NCBI RefSeq assembly: GCF_004027225.2
Contig: NC_044278.2
Span: 98,448,743 to 98,512,742 of the forward strand
Direction of reading: 5' to 3'
From: Strigops habroptila
Taxonomy: Eukaryota > Chordata > Aves > Psittaciformes > Psittacidae
DNA: 64,000 nucleotides
Position 1 is the first letter of the stretch. Each line of letters begins with the position of its first letter. The notes under the pieces are model-generated. The model had not been told where the DNA came from. It ran no database searches and saw nothing but the letters and a program-made list of their open reading frames with translations. The translations under genes were made by a program, and so were the position numbers. Positions 26,090 through 37,100 of the stretch are shown here, piece by piece.

Positions 26090-27480
26090 TGAATAATAAA
26101 GCAAAGACTTCAAAAAGTGTCTGAAAAAAACAAGTTAAATGATACATTACTTACACTGCAAGGTAATAGCTTACCTTCTGTTTTAACGGTAACTGAAATT
26201 GATGTTAAAAAGCAAATTGTAAGACATGTTGAAATCATCAGGTCTTGACACTTTGCTCTCAAGAATTCTAAATGTGCCCAATGATGCACGCTGCTTAAAC
26301 AGATTTCGGAAGGCTAGGAACATTTAAAGTGGAAGAGAGCAAATATTATACCAGCATTTTTAGAGATATAAGGAATAGATGGTGTGCTTAGAGGTCTTTC
26401 AGAGCTAAAACCAATTCCAAGTAAAACAGTGGAACAATTTACACAGGTCATAGTTGCTAAAGAATTAAGGGAGAGCAATGTAAGTACCACCGGTCACAAA
26501 AATACCTAGTGAAATGAAAACTTTATTAAAAGTTTAGCTGGTAAAGGAAATGAGTTTGGTATTACAGACTTTTCAGAGGTATTCAGCTTCACACTACCTG
26601 ACATTTTAATTAGGAAATTAATGTAAGCTGTATTGAATTTGTATTATTCTAAATTGATTAAAAATTGACTAGTTCCTAGGTCTGAAAATGTCACCATAAA
26701 TGGGAAAAATTTTATCAACTTGATGGGCTTTTAATGAAGGCTTAAAGAGATAATTTGACCTCACAGTATTTAACTATGTTTTAATGATGACACAGAGCTA
26801 TGAAGTTGTTACTGAGGACTTTGCCAATGACATAGATTATGGCATTGTTGAAAAGGGAAGAGTAAATCAAGGGGATGAATCAGTTAGATTGTCAATAACA
26901 TGAGGACCTTCAAGGTGACTCCAACCCTCCCCATTACCAAGGAATGACCAGGTGTTCTGCCAGATTTTTGCCTAATCTGCTCTTCAGGGGGAGAGATTCC
27001 CTACTATGCATAGAGAAGTTGTTCCAGTACTTGCTTGTAAGCCTGGTGCAAGAAAACAGTGCGTGTTTCTTCACACTCAAAGTGAGGTGACATGCAGGAG
27101 CAAAGAATGTTGGAAGGCTAAGGTATAAGAAGATGGGGAGTCTAACCTGGAATCTAAAGAGATCTTGGGCATCATCTCAGCAAGAGCCAAAATTATTAAA
27201 ATGCTAACGTGGTCTCTATAGGTTGAAATAAAGACATAATAAACAAGGCTAACAAAGTTGGCTGAGCCCTATGTATGTCCCCTGATGTCTGGTAGAACTG
27301 GAGAACCCTGGATCTTGATGTCCGCAATTCAAAAAGTTGTTGCTAATTTGGAAAGGGCTCAAAGGAGACCCCAGCAACTCTTAAAATGTTTTAATCACCT
27401 GATACTTAAGGGCCATTCTCAACTGTATGAGGAAAAGGTAGCATAAGCACAGACTGTGAAGGGATAATGAGTTTTAGCCT
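26090..27480 (+). mobile_element. Ancient CR1/L3-like LINE, highly decayed
   Basis: Word-level similarity to CR1/L3 ORF2 persists in the correct order. First is a stretch like 'aaatcatcaggtcttgacac' near 26232. Next is the 'gtggaagagagcaaatatta' block near 26329, equivalent to the DWK-RANV region, and then a 'ttccaagtaaaacagtggaa' block near 26413. 'gactttgccaatgacata', the F-A-N/D-D motif, follows near 26818. After an interruption come 'gatcttgggcatcat' near 27162 and 'aatttggaaagggctcaaag' near 27345, followed by the terminal YEE-type block at about 27426. All frames are broken. It is much more diverged than the other CR1 copies in the window. Boundaries are approximate, and subfamily (CR1 or L3) cannot be decided by eye. 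Confidence 0.65.
26890..27060 (-). mobile_element. Probable CR1 fragment inserted in the older LINE
   Basis: The words 'tgcctaatctgctcttcagg', 'gagattccctac' and 'gttgttccagtacttg' resemble the reverse complement of the CR1 3' region, as at 11.5 kb and 49.3 kb. The + strand LINE similarity stops near 26880 and resumes near 27100, so this looks like a nested insertion. The call rests on short, diverged matches. Confidence 0.45.
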
Positions 27481-30400
27481 TGTGTGTAAAGATACAAGAT
27501 CAAATTGCTAGAAGCTGAAGTTAGAAAAATTCAGAGCAGAGTAAGCCATTTTTCTTTACAGCAAGGATAAGCCTAACCACAGAACAACTTAGCAAGGCTT
27601 GTAATGGATTTTCCATCACAAAAGATTTCAAAATCTGTTTTTCCAGAAGATTTGCTCTAGCTCAACCATAGCTATTGGCTTTGATGCCAAAGTTCAGGGA
27701 AATCCTAGGACCTCCGGGTATGTGTGAAGTCAGAGGACAATGGTTCATTCTCGATGTTTATGAACCTTTGCATAGTTTCCTTTCCATGCTGTTTCTTTCC
27801 ATCCAAGCAAATCCTCAACAAGAAAACTGTTTGGGTTAATAAGAGAAAGAATGGACTCAGATAAAATGGTTGACAGTTCATCAGATTCACCCCAGCATTA
27901 GGTGTGAAGTTCAGAATGTGAAGCAAAGGCAGGGGATTACAGTGGTTCTTGAAGCAATGCCAGCTGAGGCTGAGGCACATAAATATTTCAGCCAGGTCAA
28001 GCAAGCAGCAGGGAAGTGATTTATTACACATTTCAGACAGCGCTAGCTAAAAAAAATGGAAACAGAATCCTTCTAGAGTTTACCTTCTAAGGTTTACTAG
28101 GTCATCAGTATTGTTATGCAAAAGGAACAATAGGTGCAAAAGTACATTGTCACTGTCCTCTTCGCCCACATGGTCTTCCTGAAGAGGAAGGAATAGACTC
28201 TGTCACTTGGAAGATCTTGTACTTTAAACTAATCTCTGCTAGTCTATGGTCAATCCACACCTCTTGGAATAAAAAGACATCCCAACGGTCATATTGTTCT
28301 TAGCATCTCATAGTCTAATTCTCTTCAGCAGAGAATAAACTCAGCACAAATAACAAGAGAGGTAGCTGGATCTCAATGAGCTAAAAACTTTGGTGGAATT
28401 AAGTCAAAACTTTGTATGTGGATCAAAGAAAAGGTAAAAAAAAAGCAACGGAGTGTTGGTATAATAAGATGATGGCAAATTTCACGGGAATTACTTAAAA
28501 TTTATGTCCTTGTAGCTCAGAGAAGAATTTGCCCCCAAAATCTTTAATCGCAAGCAATATGACTTCATTCTTGTGCAGCTGCTTCAGCAGGTACTTATAT
28601 ATACAAAATAACAAAAATCTTTAGCTCAATTATGGTGCTGGGTACAAAATTATCCTTTCCAGTTCTAAAAACTCTAGTAACCTGGACAGTTCAGATGTTT
28701 TCCTGAAGTTTTTTTTGGTTGGCAATTGAAAGTTACCACAAGTGTATTTTAAGTTCATTTGTCCTTATCACAGCCTGCTCATTCACTTCTTGACACCTCT
28801 TGCAACTCTGGATGAAAAGTGCGATGAAGCTAAATGATAAATTTTAGTTCTCTAAAATTCAGTTCTGATCATCTGACCCAAAAGGGACAGAATTAACATT
28901 CTGGTGGCAGTACACGAGGCTGCTCAGCCTGCTCATCTCTGTGTCTCTCAATATTTCTGAACTATTGCTTTACAGTCTTCTCAGGTGCACCTTCTTATAT
29001 GTCCACTCTACTGTTGATTCCCTTTTTTCCATCTCTCCCTTTAGGCATTCATCTCCAAACCTGCCTGTCTACCTCCTTCTTCTTCCTCTTTGAATTTATA
29101 GCTGCACTTTTAGAGTCTGAAGCAAAGAGTAGTGAGATGAGCAATTCCAATGCCTTTGCTGTGATGAAGCAAAGAGCGCAGCTGCCCAGCAGTCTCTGCA
29201 TTGCCGCATTCACTAACATGTTGCACAAGATTGCAGCTGCTTTTTCCACCTGTTTTTCTTCTGAGAATTAGCATCTTAATTCACAAACATGCAGGAAATT
29301 GATGTGAGTAGCATGAAACATGTTTGTAAGAAGCAAATGTTTTATCCTGCATGTACTGGAAAAGATGTGTGACAGAAGACTCCCTGATGGTTCAAGTGTT
29401 CATTGTTAAACCTGATAACAGATGTGTCCAAACTGTTCAGACCTTAGGATACTGAGATACCCAAACTGCCTGTGAATAAGAAGTTGGGTAAGCTGAGCAA
29501 GCTCCAAGCTTCTAGACAGCACAAGTAATGTCAAACTTGACCACAGCCAAGGATGAGGCATTGGGGCTGACCCAGTCGTACTCTGGGAAGGGGAACAAAA
29601 GGTTCCCCTTTGGGAACTTTTGGTGGAGAACCTTTGGCGGAGCTAGGCATCCTGGCAGTGTTTGGGCTCCTTGTTCATGCACTCACAGAGGGAGTGAGGT
29701 GGGGATTGCTGCTACTTGAATAGTTGGCTGCTTCTGGGCAGTGCTGCCCTGCACGTCTGACTCCACCCTGTGATACAGGAACAGCCCTCGCTTTCCAGGG
29801 CTCTGGCACAGGCAAAGTGGGCAGCAGAACCACAGCTATGTTGCTGTTCCCAAGAATCTGCTGCCAGAGGCAAGTGCCTGCTGTGTCTTTGCCTAGAGAA
29901 AGCCCATGAGGAAAATGTAACTCACACAGTAAATCCACAATAATATGTGTGGCTTGAAGTCTTCTAGTGCCTGCACCCACACTCCTGGAGCTGTTTGAGG
30001 TATCACCATTGCACAGCATACGACACTGCTGTTGTAACAGCTATTTCTTGTTCAGGGGTGGGCAGTGCCCATACTTCATTGGAACCCTGGAGCAGTGCAC
30101 ACAGAGTCGATATATTTACAGCCCTTAGGAACTTGCAGTTCCCTCAAGTGGAAAATTCATGTTATTCTATGTGTTTTACACAGTTTCAGTGCTAAAAGAA
30201 ATTAGAACCCTTCCTTCCCTTTTACAGCTATACTCACTCTTTACTATTTTCTACGTAGCCTTTTACTTATTTTCTTTACAGAGCTATCCAGCACAAAAAG
30301 ATAAAATGCAGACCAGAAAAAAGGAGAACACTCTTAGATCAGGTTTTGGTTTATAAGAAGCTTGGTCCGTGTTCTCCGGGTTGGGATTTGAGAAGGAAAG

Positions 30401-31060
30401 TTACACCGTATGCAGGCTAAGGGAGGGCGTTTGCACTTACAAGGGGCAGGAGAGGAAATGAGGCACTCGGGAGGGGTAATGGGCAAACAAGAAATGGAAT
30501 TAGCAGAGCCCAGGCAGTGCAGAGGAGTGACAGGTGATGAGTCATGCCGGCAGCAGGAGGGAGTGGAGCCTCACAGCAGGACACAGGCGTTGAAAGCCAC
30601 CAGGATGAGGGTTTGGGGTCAGAGACAGGTCTGAAAATGCGTGTGGAGAAAGAGTAAAGGAAAAGTGGGATATATGAGCCCTGCTCCTGAGAAGATACAT
30701 TGTTCAATAGGTTTAGTAGAACACAGGTAACCTCAGCATATATTCAGCCACATGATCTGAAATATAACTGTACGCAAAAAAAGCATTCCCTGCTGTATAA
30801 TCTGCAGTCTATCAAACTCTAGTAATATATCTATATCTACATACATACCTACGTGATCTCTTTTAGCTAGACTTTTTCAAAATGGTGCAGTTAAAATTGG
30901 TACCATACAATGATGAATGCAATTCAGTCATTTCACAAATAGTTTATGCCTATTTAACTTGACTATACTATCAAAGTAAAGATTTAGGAACTGGCTGATA
31001 AATCTAGGCAGTGGATCTGTTGCTATGCCCCACTGGTTGGGATCACTCCAGTAGCAGAAA
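27481..31060. other. Intergenic, no gene seen
   Basis: Spacer approaching the SMAD9 promoter. It contains two modest inverted repeats (29283-29327, 9-bp arms with a long loop; 29588-29610, 9-bp arms AAGGGGAAC/GTTCCCCTT) and a consensus AP-1 site TGAGTCA at 30538-30544 in a locally GC-richer stretch. None of these is evidence of a gene; distal regulatory elements are possible but unproven. Confidence 0.5.
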
Positions 31061-31113
31061 TGGTGTTTTAATTCACCTTGCCAATGAAGACGGCAAGGTG
31101 AATTGAGACAGCA
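31061..31113. repeat. Long near-perfect hairpin (about 20 bp stem)
   Basis: The core arms AATTCACCTTGCC (31070-31082) and GGCAAGGTGAATT (31092-31104) are perfect reverse complements with a 9-nt loop. Pairing continues outward through T-G, T-A, T-G, T-A, G-C and T-A to 31064/31110. After one G-G mismatch there are two more pairs. The size resembles a short pre-miRNA stem, but a palindrome created by a replication template switch would look the same. It lies about 1.1 kb upstream of the SMAD9 CpG island. Confidence 0.7.
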
Positions 31114-32159
31114 CACCAGGCTGTGCAGACCCACCTTGTCCTTCCACCTATTTGCTGACAGCAGCAACTGTGAGCAGAGGCATGAGAAACTGGAGATTTC
31201 AACACCTGGACAAGACACAGTGAGACCCAGCAGAACCTGGGGATGAGAGCCCTTAGGTATGGCATTTGCAGTGTGTTGACTTAAGTGCGTAAATTAAAAA
31301 TTAACAGCATTATGGATACAAAATCTCAAGTCATGCTGAGTTAGAATGTGCGATTGGCACTTTATTAATATTTACAGTGATTCATAAATAACAACATCTC
31401 TTCTGCCACTCATCTGTCAAGAAGTCTCCCACAGGAGGATCTCACAGAGCAGTGGGGAAGCTACAGTATTTTAAGATTTTTTTGCCAAAATACCGAAGAG
31501 GTATTCAGGGTGCTACATTGTATCTACCTGCTCCTCCACAACCCTCACACACACATGCCTCAATAAATTTGTGCTGTGGAGCTGTAATTCCATTGTGGCT
31601 TTCTGATGTCCACTCAAACAATATTAGCTTTTCTGTCATGTTTTACAATGTAAAAAATTTTGGTGAAAATGTCAGCAGGATGGTATCTTTAATCATATTT
31701 ATTGATTGACCTCAAGAGGCTCAGTGCAATTTCACTGGAACCCCCTCAATGCAACCAGGGTCAGGCTCAGCTGGTACGTCTTCCTAGCATTGCCTACAGC
31801 CCCAGTTTCATGAGTGCCTTTCATTTCTAAGTGTCTTTGAAGCCACTTGACTTCCCTGATGTTTCTCTTTCAGCCCCTCCTTATTACAGCTAATACAATA
31901 CGTTATGTAGCTAGAAATGGTTCCTCATTGGTAATATGAGGGCTTAATAGGTAGTATCTCGAGCAGAAAATACATCTGCTCACCAATAATGTCTGCAGCT
32001 TGCTGTTCTCTGGCCAGTCCCATGAACTGATGGCACCATTCAAAAACCCTGTGCAGGTATTACTAATCCTATTTACAAATGATATTAGTTGCTGTTTGCA
32101 TTGCAGTTAAAAGCTAAGTGTAGGTCCTACGAGCCCAGCTCATGAAATCGCCAGGAAGA
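31114..32159. other. Upstream flank of SMAD9 CpG island
   Basis: AT-rich sequence leading into the CpG island. I see no coding exon or recognisable repeat. Confidence 0.5.
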
Positions 32160-32996
32160 TTTTCAGGGCAGCAAACTGAAGACGCTGCCTCGGCAGTTGG
32201 TGGAGCCCAGCGGCTGGCTGCCACGGCCCCAGATACCGGGCGAAGGGGGTTTCTGTAGGACACCTCACACAGGCGGCTGCCCTGGTGTGCCTGGCCCCCA
32301 AATCCCTCTGCTGCCGTCCAGCTGCCCCAGAGAGACATCTTCCCAGTCTCTCCCCACAGCTGGAGCTTGTCGCCTGTGTCCAACAGCCGGGTCAGCATCA
32401 CCCGGAGCGGTGCAGGACGGAGGTGAAGCTGCCCCGCGCCCCACTTAGCCACTGTGGCCATCCTCGGGTGCTCAGAGGCTGGTGCTCGGGGCCATAGGCG
32501 ACGAGGTGGCTGCGGAGGCACCGAGCAGAGGCTCTGCCCCAAGGCGGCCCCGCGGTCACACAGAAAAGCCTCACCGACCCCACACAGCCCCAGGCCCAGG
32601 CTCTGCCGCCGGGCTCCCGTTGCGCCCCGAGCCGCGCCGGCCAGGACAGGGGCAGGGGTTCCCCTTCAGCGGGGAGCCACGGGGCGGACAAATGGCGGCG
32701 CTTGAGGCGGCTGCTCTCCGGCGGGACGCTGGGCTGGGGGCGAGTGTGTGTGCGCCAAGGGTGCGTGTGAGCTGGGGCTGTGTGTAGAGTGCGTTCTGTG
32801 TGCAGTGTCTGTGCCGTGGGCGAGCTCTGCGAGGGGGGCGACCGTGTGCTGGGGCTGGGGGGAACTCCGCGCCTGAGATGGGGTGAGCTGGGGGGGACCG
32901 CAGCGTGTGGTGAGGTGCACGGGGTGCGGGTGCGCTGGGAGGTCCGCTGTGCCTGCCTGTGTGTGCCTGGGTATATGTATGTGTGTGTGCGAGCGC

Positions 32997-33026
32997 GGGG
33001 CGGCGCGGGGGGGGCGCAGGGGCGGG
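32997..33026 (+). promoter_or_regulatory. GC boxes / potential G-quadruplex
   Basis: Four G runs lie within 30 bp: GGGG at 32997-33000, eight Gs at 33007-33014, GGGG at 33019-33022 and GGG at 33024-33026. This meets the usual G-quadruplex pattern and overlaps Sp1-type GC boxes just upstream of the inferred first exon. Confidence 0.6.
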
Positions 33027-33059
33027 CCAGCGGCAGCGGCGCTGCTGGCCGCGGTCCAG

Positions 33060-33238
33060 CCCGGCGCACTAATACAGCCTGGCGGCTCCCGCCTGACTGA
33101 CGCCGGCCGGGGCTGCTGCTGCCGCTGCTGCTGCCGCTGCCGCTGCCGCTGCGCCCTGGCCCCGCCGCCGCCGCGCAGCTGCAGCCCCGCTCCCGCCCGC
33201 GGCGCGCCGAGACCCCAGCCCACGCCCGGTGGTGGCAG
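33060..33238 (+). other. SMAD9: Probable SMAD9 noncoding exon 1 (5' UTR)
   Basis: A perfect consensus donor, GGCAG then GTAAGA, is at 33238/33239 inside the CpG island. The nearest downstream coding exon of SMAD9 carries the start codon, so this exon is untranslated. Vertebrate SMAD9 genes have a noncoding first exon. The exon contains a GCN run (about 33111-33150) of GCT and GCC units. The 5' boundary is a guess, because the transcription start cannot be read from the sequence. It is placed near the ACTAATACAG words that follow the GC boxes. Confidence 0.6.
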
Positions 33239-34095
33239 GTAAGAGCCGAGGTTCCCGGCCGCGTCCCGCGGGAGGGAGAGGAGCCGGGGGGGACCAGGGA
33301 CAGTCCCGCCGCCGCCGCCCCAAACTTCCCGCCGGGGCTGCTGCGCATCCTTCCCGGAGCGGCGCGGGGTCCCGGGGCGGCAGAGGCGGGCCGCATCATC
33401 CCGCCGTGTGCCCGGCGTCCCCGCGGTGTCCCCGCGGCTGGCGGCCCCGCTGCGCTGGGGCGGTCGGCGTGCGGGCGGGGGCTGGGGTTGGGGCAGTAGC
33501 GAGATGAGACAAGCCGACGCCAGGACTGCGAGCGAAAGGAGGAGCGCGGGGGAAAAAACGTTTTTATGGATGGCTAAACGCTGACAAGTCTTCCCGCTGT
33601 TCGGGTTTCTTTCCCTCTAGTTTAAGTAGGAGGAAAAAATAAAACCCAAACCAACAAACCCAACAAAAACCCACATGACACGTTTGAAAATACTTTCCCT
33701 TTCAGAGGTTATTTTCTGTTCAAGAAATCCCGCTCCTGGACACGCTCCCAAGCAAAACGGAGCAGAATTGCTGGGATTTGGATTTGTATTACAGCTACAA
33801 ACGGGGTCTCTCTTTTTTTCTTTTTTTGCCCCGAAGTTAAAACGTTACTTGTTAGCAAGTAACCAAAATTTCCAAAAACAATAGCCTTCGATATGGCAAG
33901 TTATGAATTATTGTCATTTTATCTCCATGCCAGGGCAGCTCTAAGTGGAGGGAATACAAAGTTGGGCTCATTTCTAACAATTCAGATATTGTGCAGTAAC
34001 TTTGTGTTTTCCTGCTTTGCTTTTATGGGTAAATTTATTTGATGCTAGCCAGGTCTGCTTTAAAAGAGGCATTAGTGGGAATAAAAATAAATGAC

Positions 34096-34133
34096 ACACA
34101 CATGGATTTGTGCACACACACACGTGTGTGTGG
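34096..34133. repeat. AC/GT simple repeat with 18-bp palindrome
   Basis: CACACACAC (34115-34123) abuts GTGTGTGTG (34124-34132), giving a perfect 18-bp palindrome. An E-box CACGTG lies at its centre (34121-34126). Alternating purine-pyrimidine sequence of this kind can adopt Z-DNA. It sits about 0.9 kb into SMAD9 intron 1. Confidence 0.8.
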
Positions 34134-37100
34134 CTGTTGATTATTTGTGTTTTATAAATTAGTGCAAAGAATTTTCAGCCCAGTGTGCTCAACTCTTCAG
34201 TGAATGAGCTCTCCCTTGGCAGAAGTGGGAAATGATGTGCTTGGCTCAGGAATGTATTCGAATTTGTGGTGATTTGGGAAGGGCACTGCAGATAACGCAA
34301 GTTTTGGTACTTTGTATCTCCGATGTGTGGAAATGTGCAGCTTTATACATGCATGCATTTGTGCAGTGGGAGTTATCTTCTCATCTTCAGGAGTGTAAGC
34401 TGAAGAAAGCACTGCAAAATTCTTCCCCTCAGCAATGGTAGGACAAATGTCATCACTCAGACAAACCTCATCCGTTTTAATCCAGCCAGACAACTCCCTT
34501 CTTTCAGATTTGATAAGTACCAGTGTCTCGCTTGTTCATGTTGCTTCCTGTTAGATTTTAAAGCAGAAGCTGAGGATATCTGTGGTTTGTTTGTTTTTGG
34601 TTTTTTGTTTGTTTTTTTTTTTTTTTTAATGTTGAGTTAATTTGACATAGTAGCTAAAATAAATGTGCCCAAAAATCTATTTAAAGTGAGTTGCATCAAG
34701 AAGGATATCTTGTATTGCATTAATGAGTTTGGCAGTAGTTCCCATTCCTGTCTGCACTTTGGGATGGAGCTAAAAACATTTTCTTCTTCACTTTGTTAAC
34801 TCGCACATAAGCTGATGAATGGTAATTCCACAAAAATGGCTGGAATAAGGGTCAAGGATATTATATCAAGATGCTTATGGTAATCAGGATTTGTAAATTG
34901 GTACAAGTTGGAGATAAAAGCTTTTATCTATGTGCAGCAACTGAAACGAATACACACAAAGCTGTCAACTGCACAACTTTGTGAAGAAGTTGAGTATTAA
35001 TATTTTATCAACAGACTTGCCCAAGGCTAAGAGGCACGTGCATGTGTGCCAAATATCTGCAGAAGGTGGGGATACATGTAGAGAAACGGGGTAGCTCCTC
35101 CGGTTTGGAAGCTGCTCTCACAGAAACTGGTAGTAATGCCACACCCCCCACCCCGCCCCGTTGTCTTCAGTGGGCACAAGATGAGGCCTAACCCACTAAA
35201 ACAGGAGTGTAGAAGTGTGAATATAATGTATCACATAACATCTGGACAGTTAATCCTCCTTTCTCTCCTTTTATTCATTTACAGACTTTCTGCATCTTGC
35301 ATTTGAATCCTTAGCTATCGGGCGTTATCAGCCTGGGAGATAGTGTGTCATGTAATCCCCTCTCCTGAATGCTAAAGTGCTGTAATTTTGATGGCCAAGC
35401 TAATCTGTCTCTATAAAGTTTTATTTTTCCATTGTTAAATTCAAAGGACAATGACTACTAATTACAAGTGACCTCTAACCAAAACACTACCTCGAGTTTA
35501 TCACTGGTGCTGATACTGGCTCACAGTAATTCCAGCATCAGCAGTTCTAGGCACCCTGTTTCAAAGAAATTTAACAGAATAAGGGGAGCCAGAAGGGAAG
35601 TGCTCTGGGTAATTTGTCTGCTGCAAAAAATACAGTGAAAGTGTACAGAGATTCCATTTGCTGTGCACTATACCCCTTACAAATAATAATTATAGGGATG
35701 GGGAAGAAAGACAAAAAAACCCAATCATAAATATTTTAACTGAAAACAGCACAGCACAAACATAAATAGGAAAGGTTGTTCTGGTAGACTGCCTGGTTTC
35801 CTGCTGCAGGCAGGTATAAAGAATCATTAGTGTTACTGTACATTAACAGCAAAAGATAGTAATAGCAATGACAATTTGAGAGAATCATTGCTGTCCTATT
35901 ACTGTCTTTGAGAACATTTGTTGTAAGGAAGCATTAGACTGAACACAGTATAATAAAATTAATTTTTCAAAAATATCCCAAATTATTTCCCATCTTATGT
36001 TTTGTCTGTAATGTTTGAGTGATTAATACTGTGGGAATTTTACAGATGAGGAAGTGAATTAAAGAGTCTAGAGCCCTGTGTATTTATTATATCAGCTGAA
36101 AACCTTGCTGTGCTTTTGCAGATGAGTGGATCTAACAGACTGTGGGATCAGAGCCCAGACTGAGATCCGAATACATATATGTGTTTAAATTGAAGCAGGT
36201 GAAACATCGTCTGCCCAAATTTTGTGCAGATATCTGTGATTTTTAGACAGATCGTTCTACAGGACCATTTGCAGGTTTCTGCAAGAACTATTGCAATATC
36301 TTAGACAGATGTAAGGCTGAACAGTTTGCTCTGAGGTTCGGCTTCTCTGGGCAAGGGCATGGTGGAGGTGGACACAGAGTGGAGTTAATTTCTCAGTTTA
36401 CACAGTCACCCCTACATGAAAACACAAAACAGAAGAAGAAAATCTGATAATCAATTTCAGTTTTTCTGTGACAGCATTAAGATCGAGGTGGGTTTCTGAC
36501 TCTGTGAGGACAAATACTTTCTCTTTCCTGCATCCTTCTCTCTAGAACTTGTTTCCTTTCCACTCTTCTTCCTTGTCAGTGGCATCACCATCCTTCCCTC
36601 TGCCAAACTTAGCATCATCTTTGCCTCTTCTGTTTCCTCACAGGTATTGGTGCTCCCAGGGATCTCTTGACACTTTTTCTTGATGTTAGTTTTTACATTC
36701 CTCCTTCCTTTTGTTTGCAGCTGCCAAAGCATTAGTCCACACTGTGGCAACCTTCCAGCTTGATACTGCAACCTCCCATTTCCCAACAAGCTCTTTTCTC
36801 CCACCTACGTTCTGCTCCCAGTCAGCATGACCCCTGCCAAAATCCTGCGTCTTTTGCTTTTCTTTCTGAAACGTCTCCATGCAGACTCCCGTTCTGGAGT
36901 CTCTCTATACGCCTGGTCTTTGTTTAGGCTTTGAAAATGTTCCACGCTTCCAGAGTTCCCCAGAACTATTGGCCTCAAACTCGCCATCCACTGAAAGAGA
37001 CAAATGAGGAGGAAAGAAAATTAGCAGACCCATGGGTTGTTACAGTTTTTTCTGCTTCAGGCTTTCTTTCACCCTCATTACATGGCTACAATAGGAGCCA

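Larger units (their letters stand above)
32160..33560 (+). promoter_or_regulatory. SMAD9: CpG-island promoter of SMAD9
   Basis: Composition changes abruptly to GC- and CpG-rich near 32160 and returns to AT-rich after about 33560. GC-box words (GGGGCGG, GGGCGGGCC) cluster near 32997-33030. No convincing TATA box precedes the exon, so initiation is probably dispersed, as is usual for CpG-island promoters. The island contains a GT-rich stretch (32740-32990) and ends in the first intron. The long open frames here on both strands (up to 333 codons, minus strand 32398-33399) come from low stop-codon density in GC-rich DNA and read as Arg/Pro/Ala-rich low complexity. SMAD9 is the only gene that fits downstream. 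Confidence 0.85.

Noticed and set aside
32114..32542. 142-codon minus-strand open frame at the CpG island edge
   Set aside because: No recognisable domain or splice context; explained by GC-rich composition.
32398..33399. 333-codon open frame on the minus strand
   Set aside because: It lies in the CpG island, is made of Arg/Pro/Ala/Ser low complexity, and overlaps several equally open frames. GC-rich DNA has few stop codons; no domain is visible.
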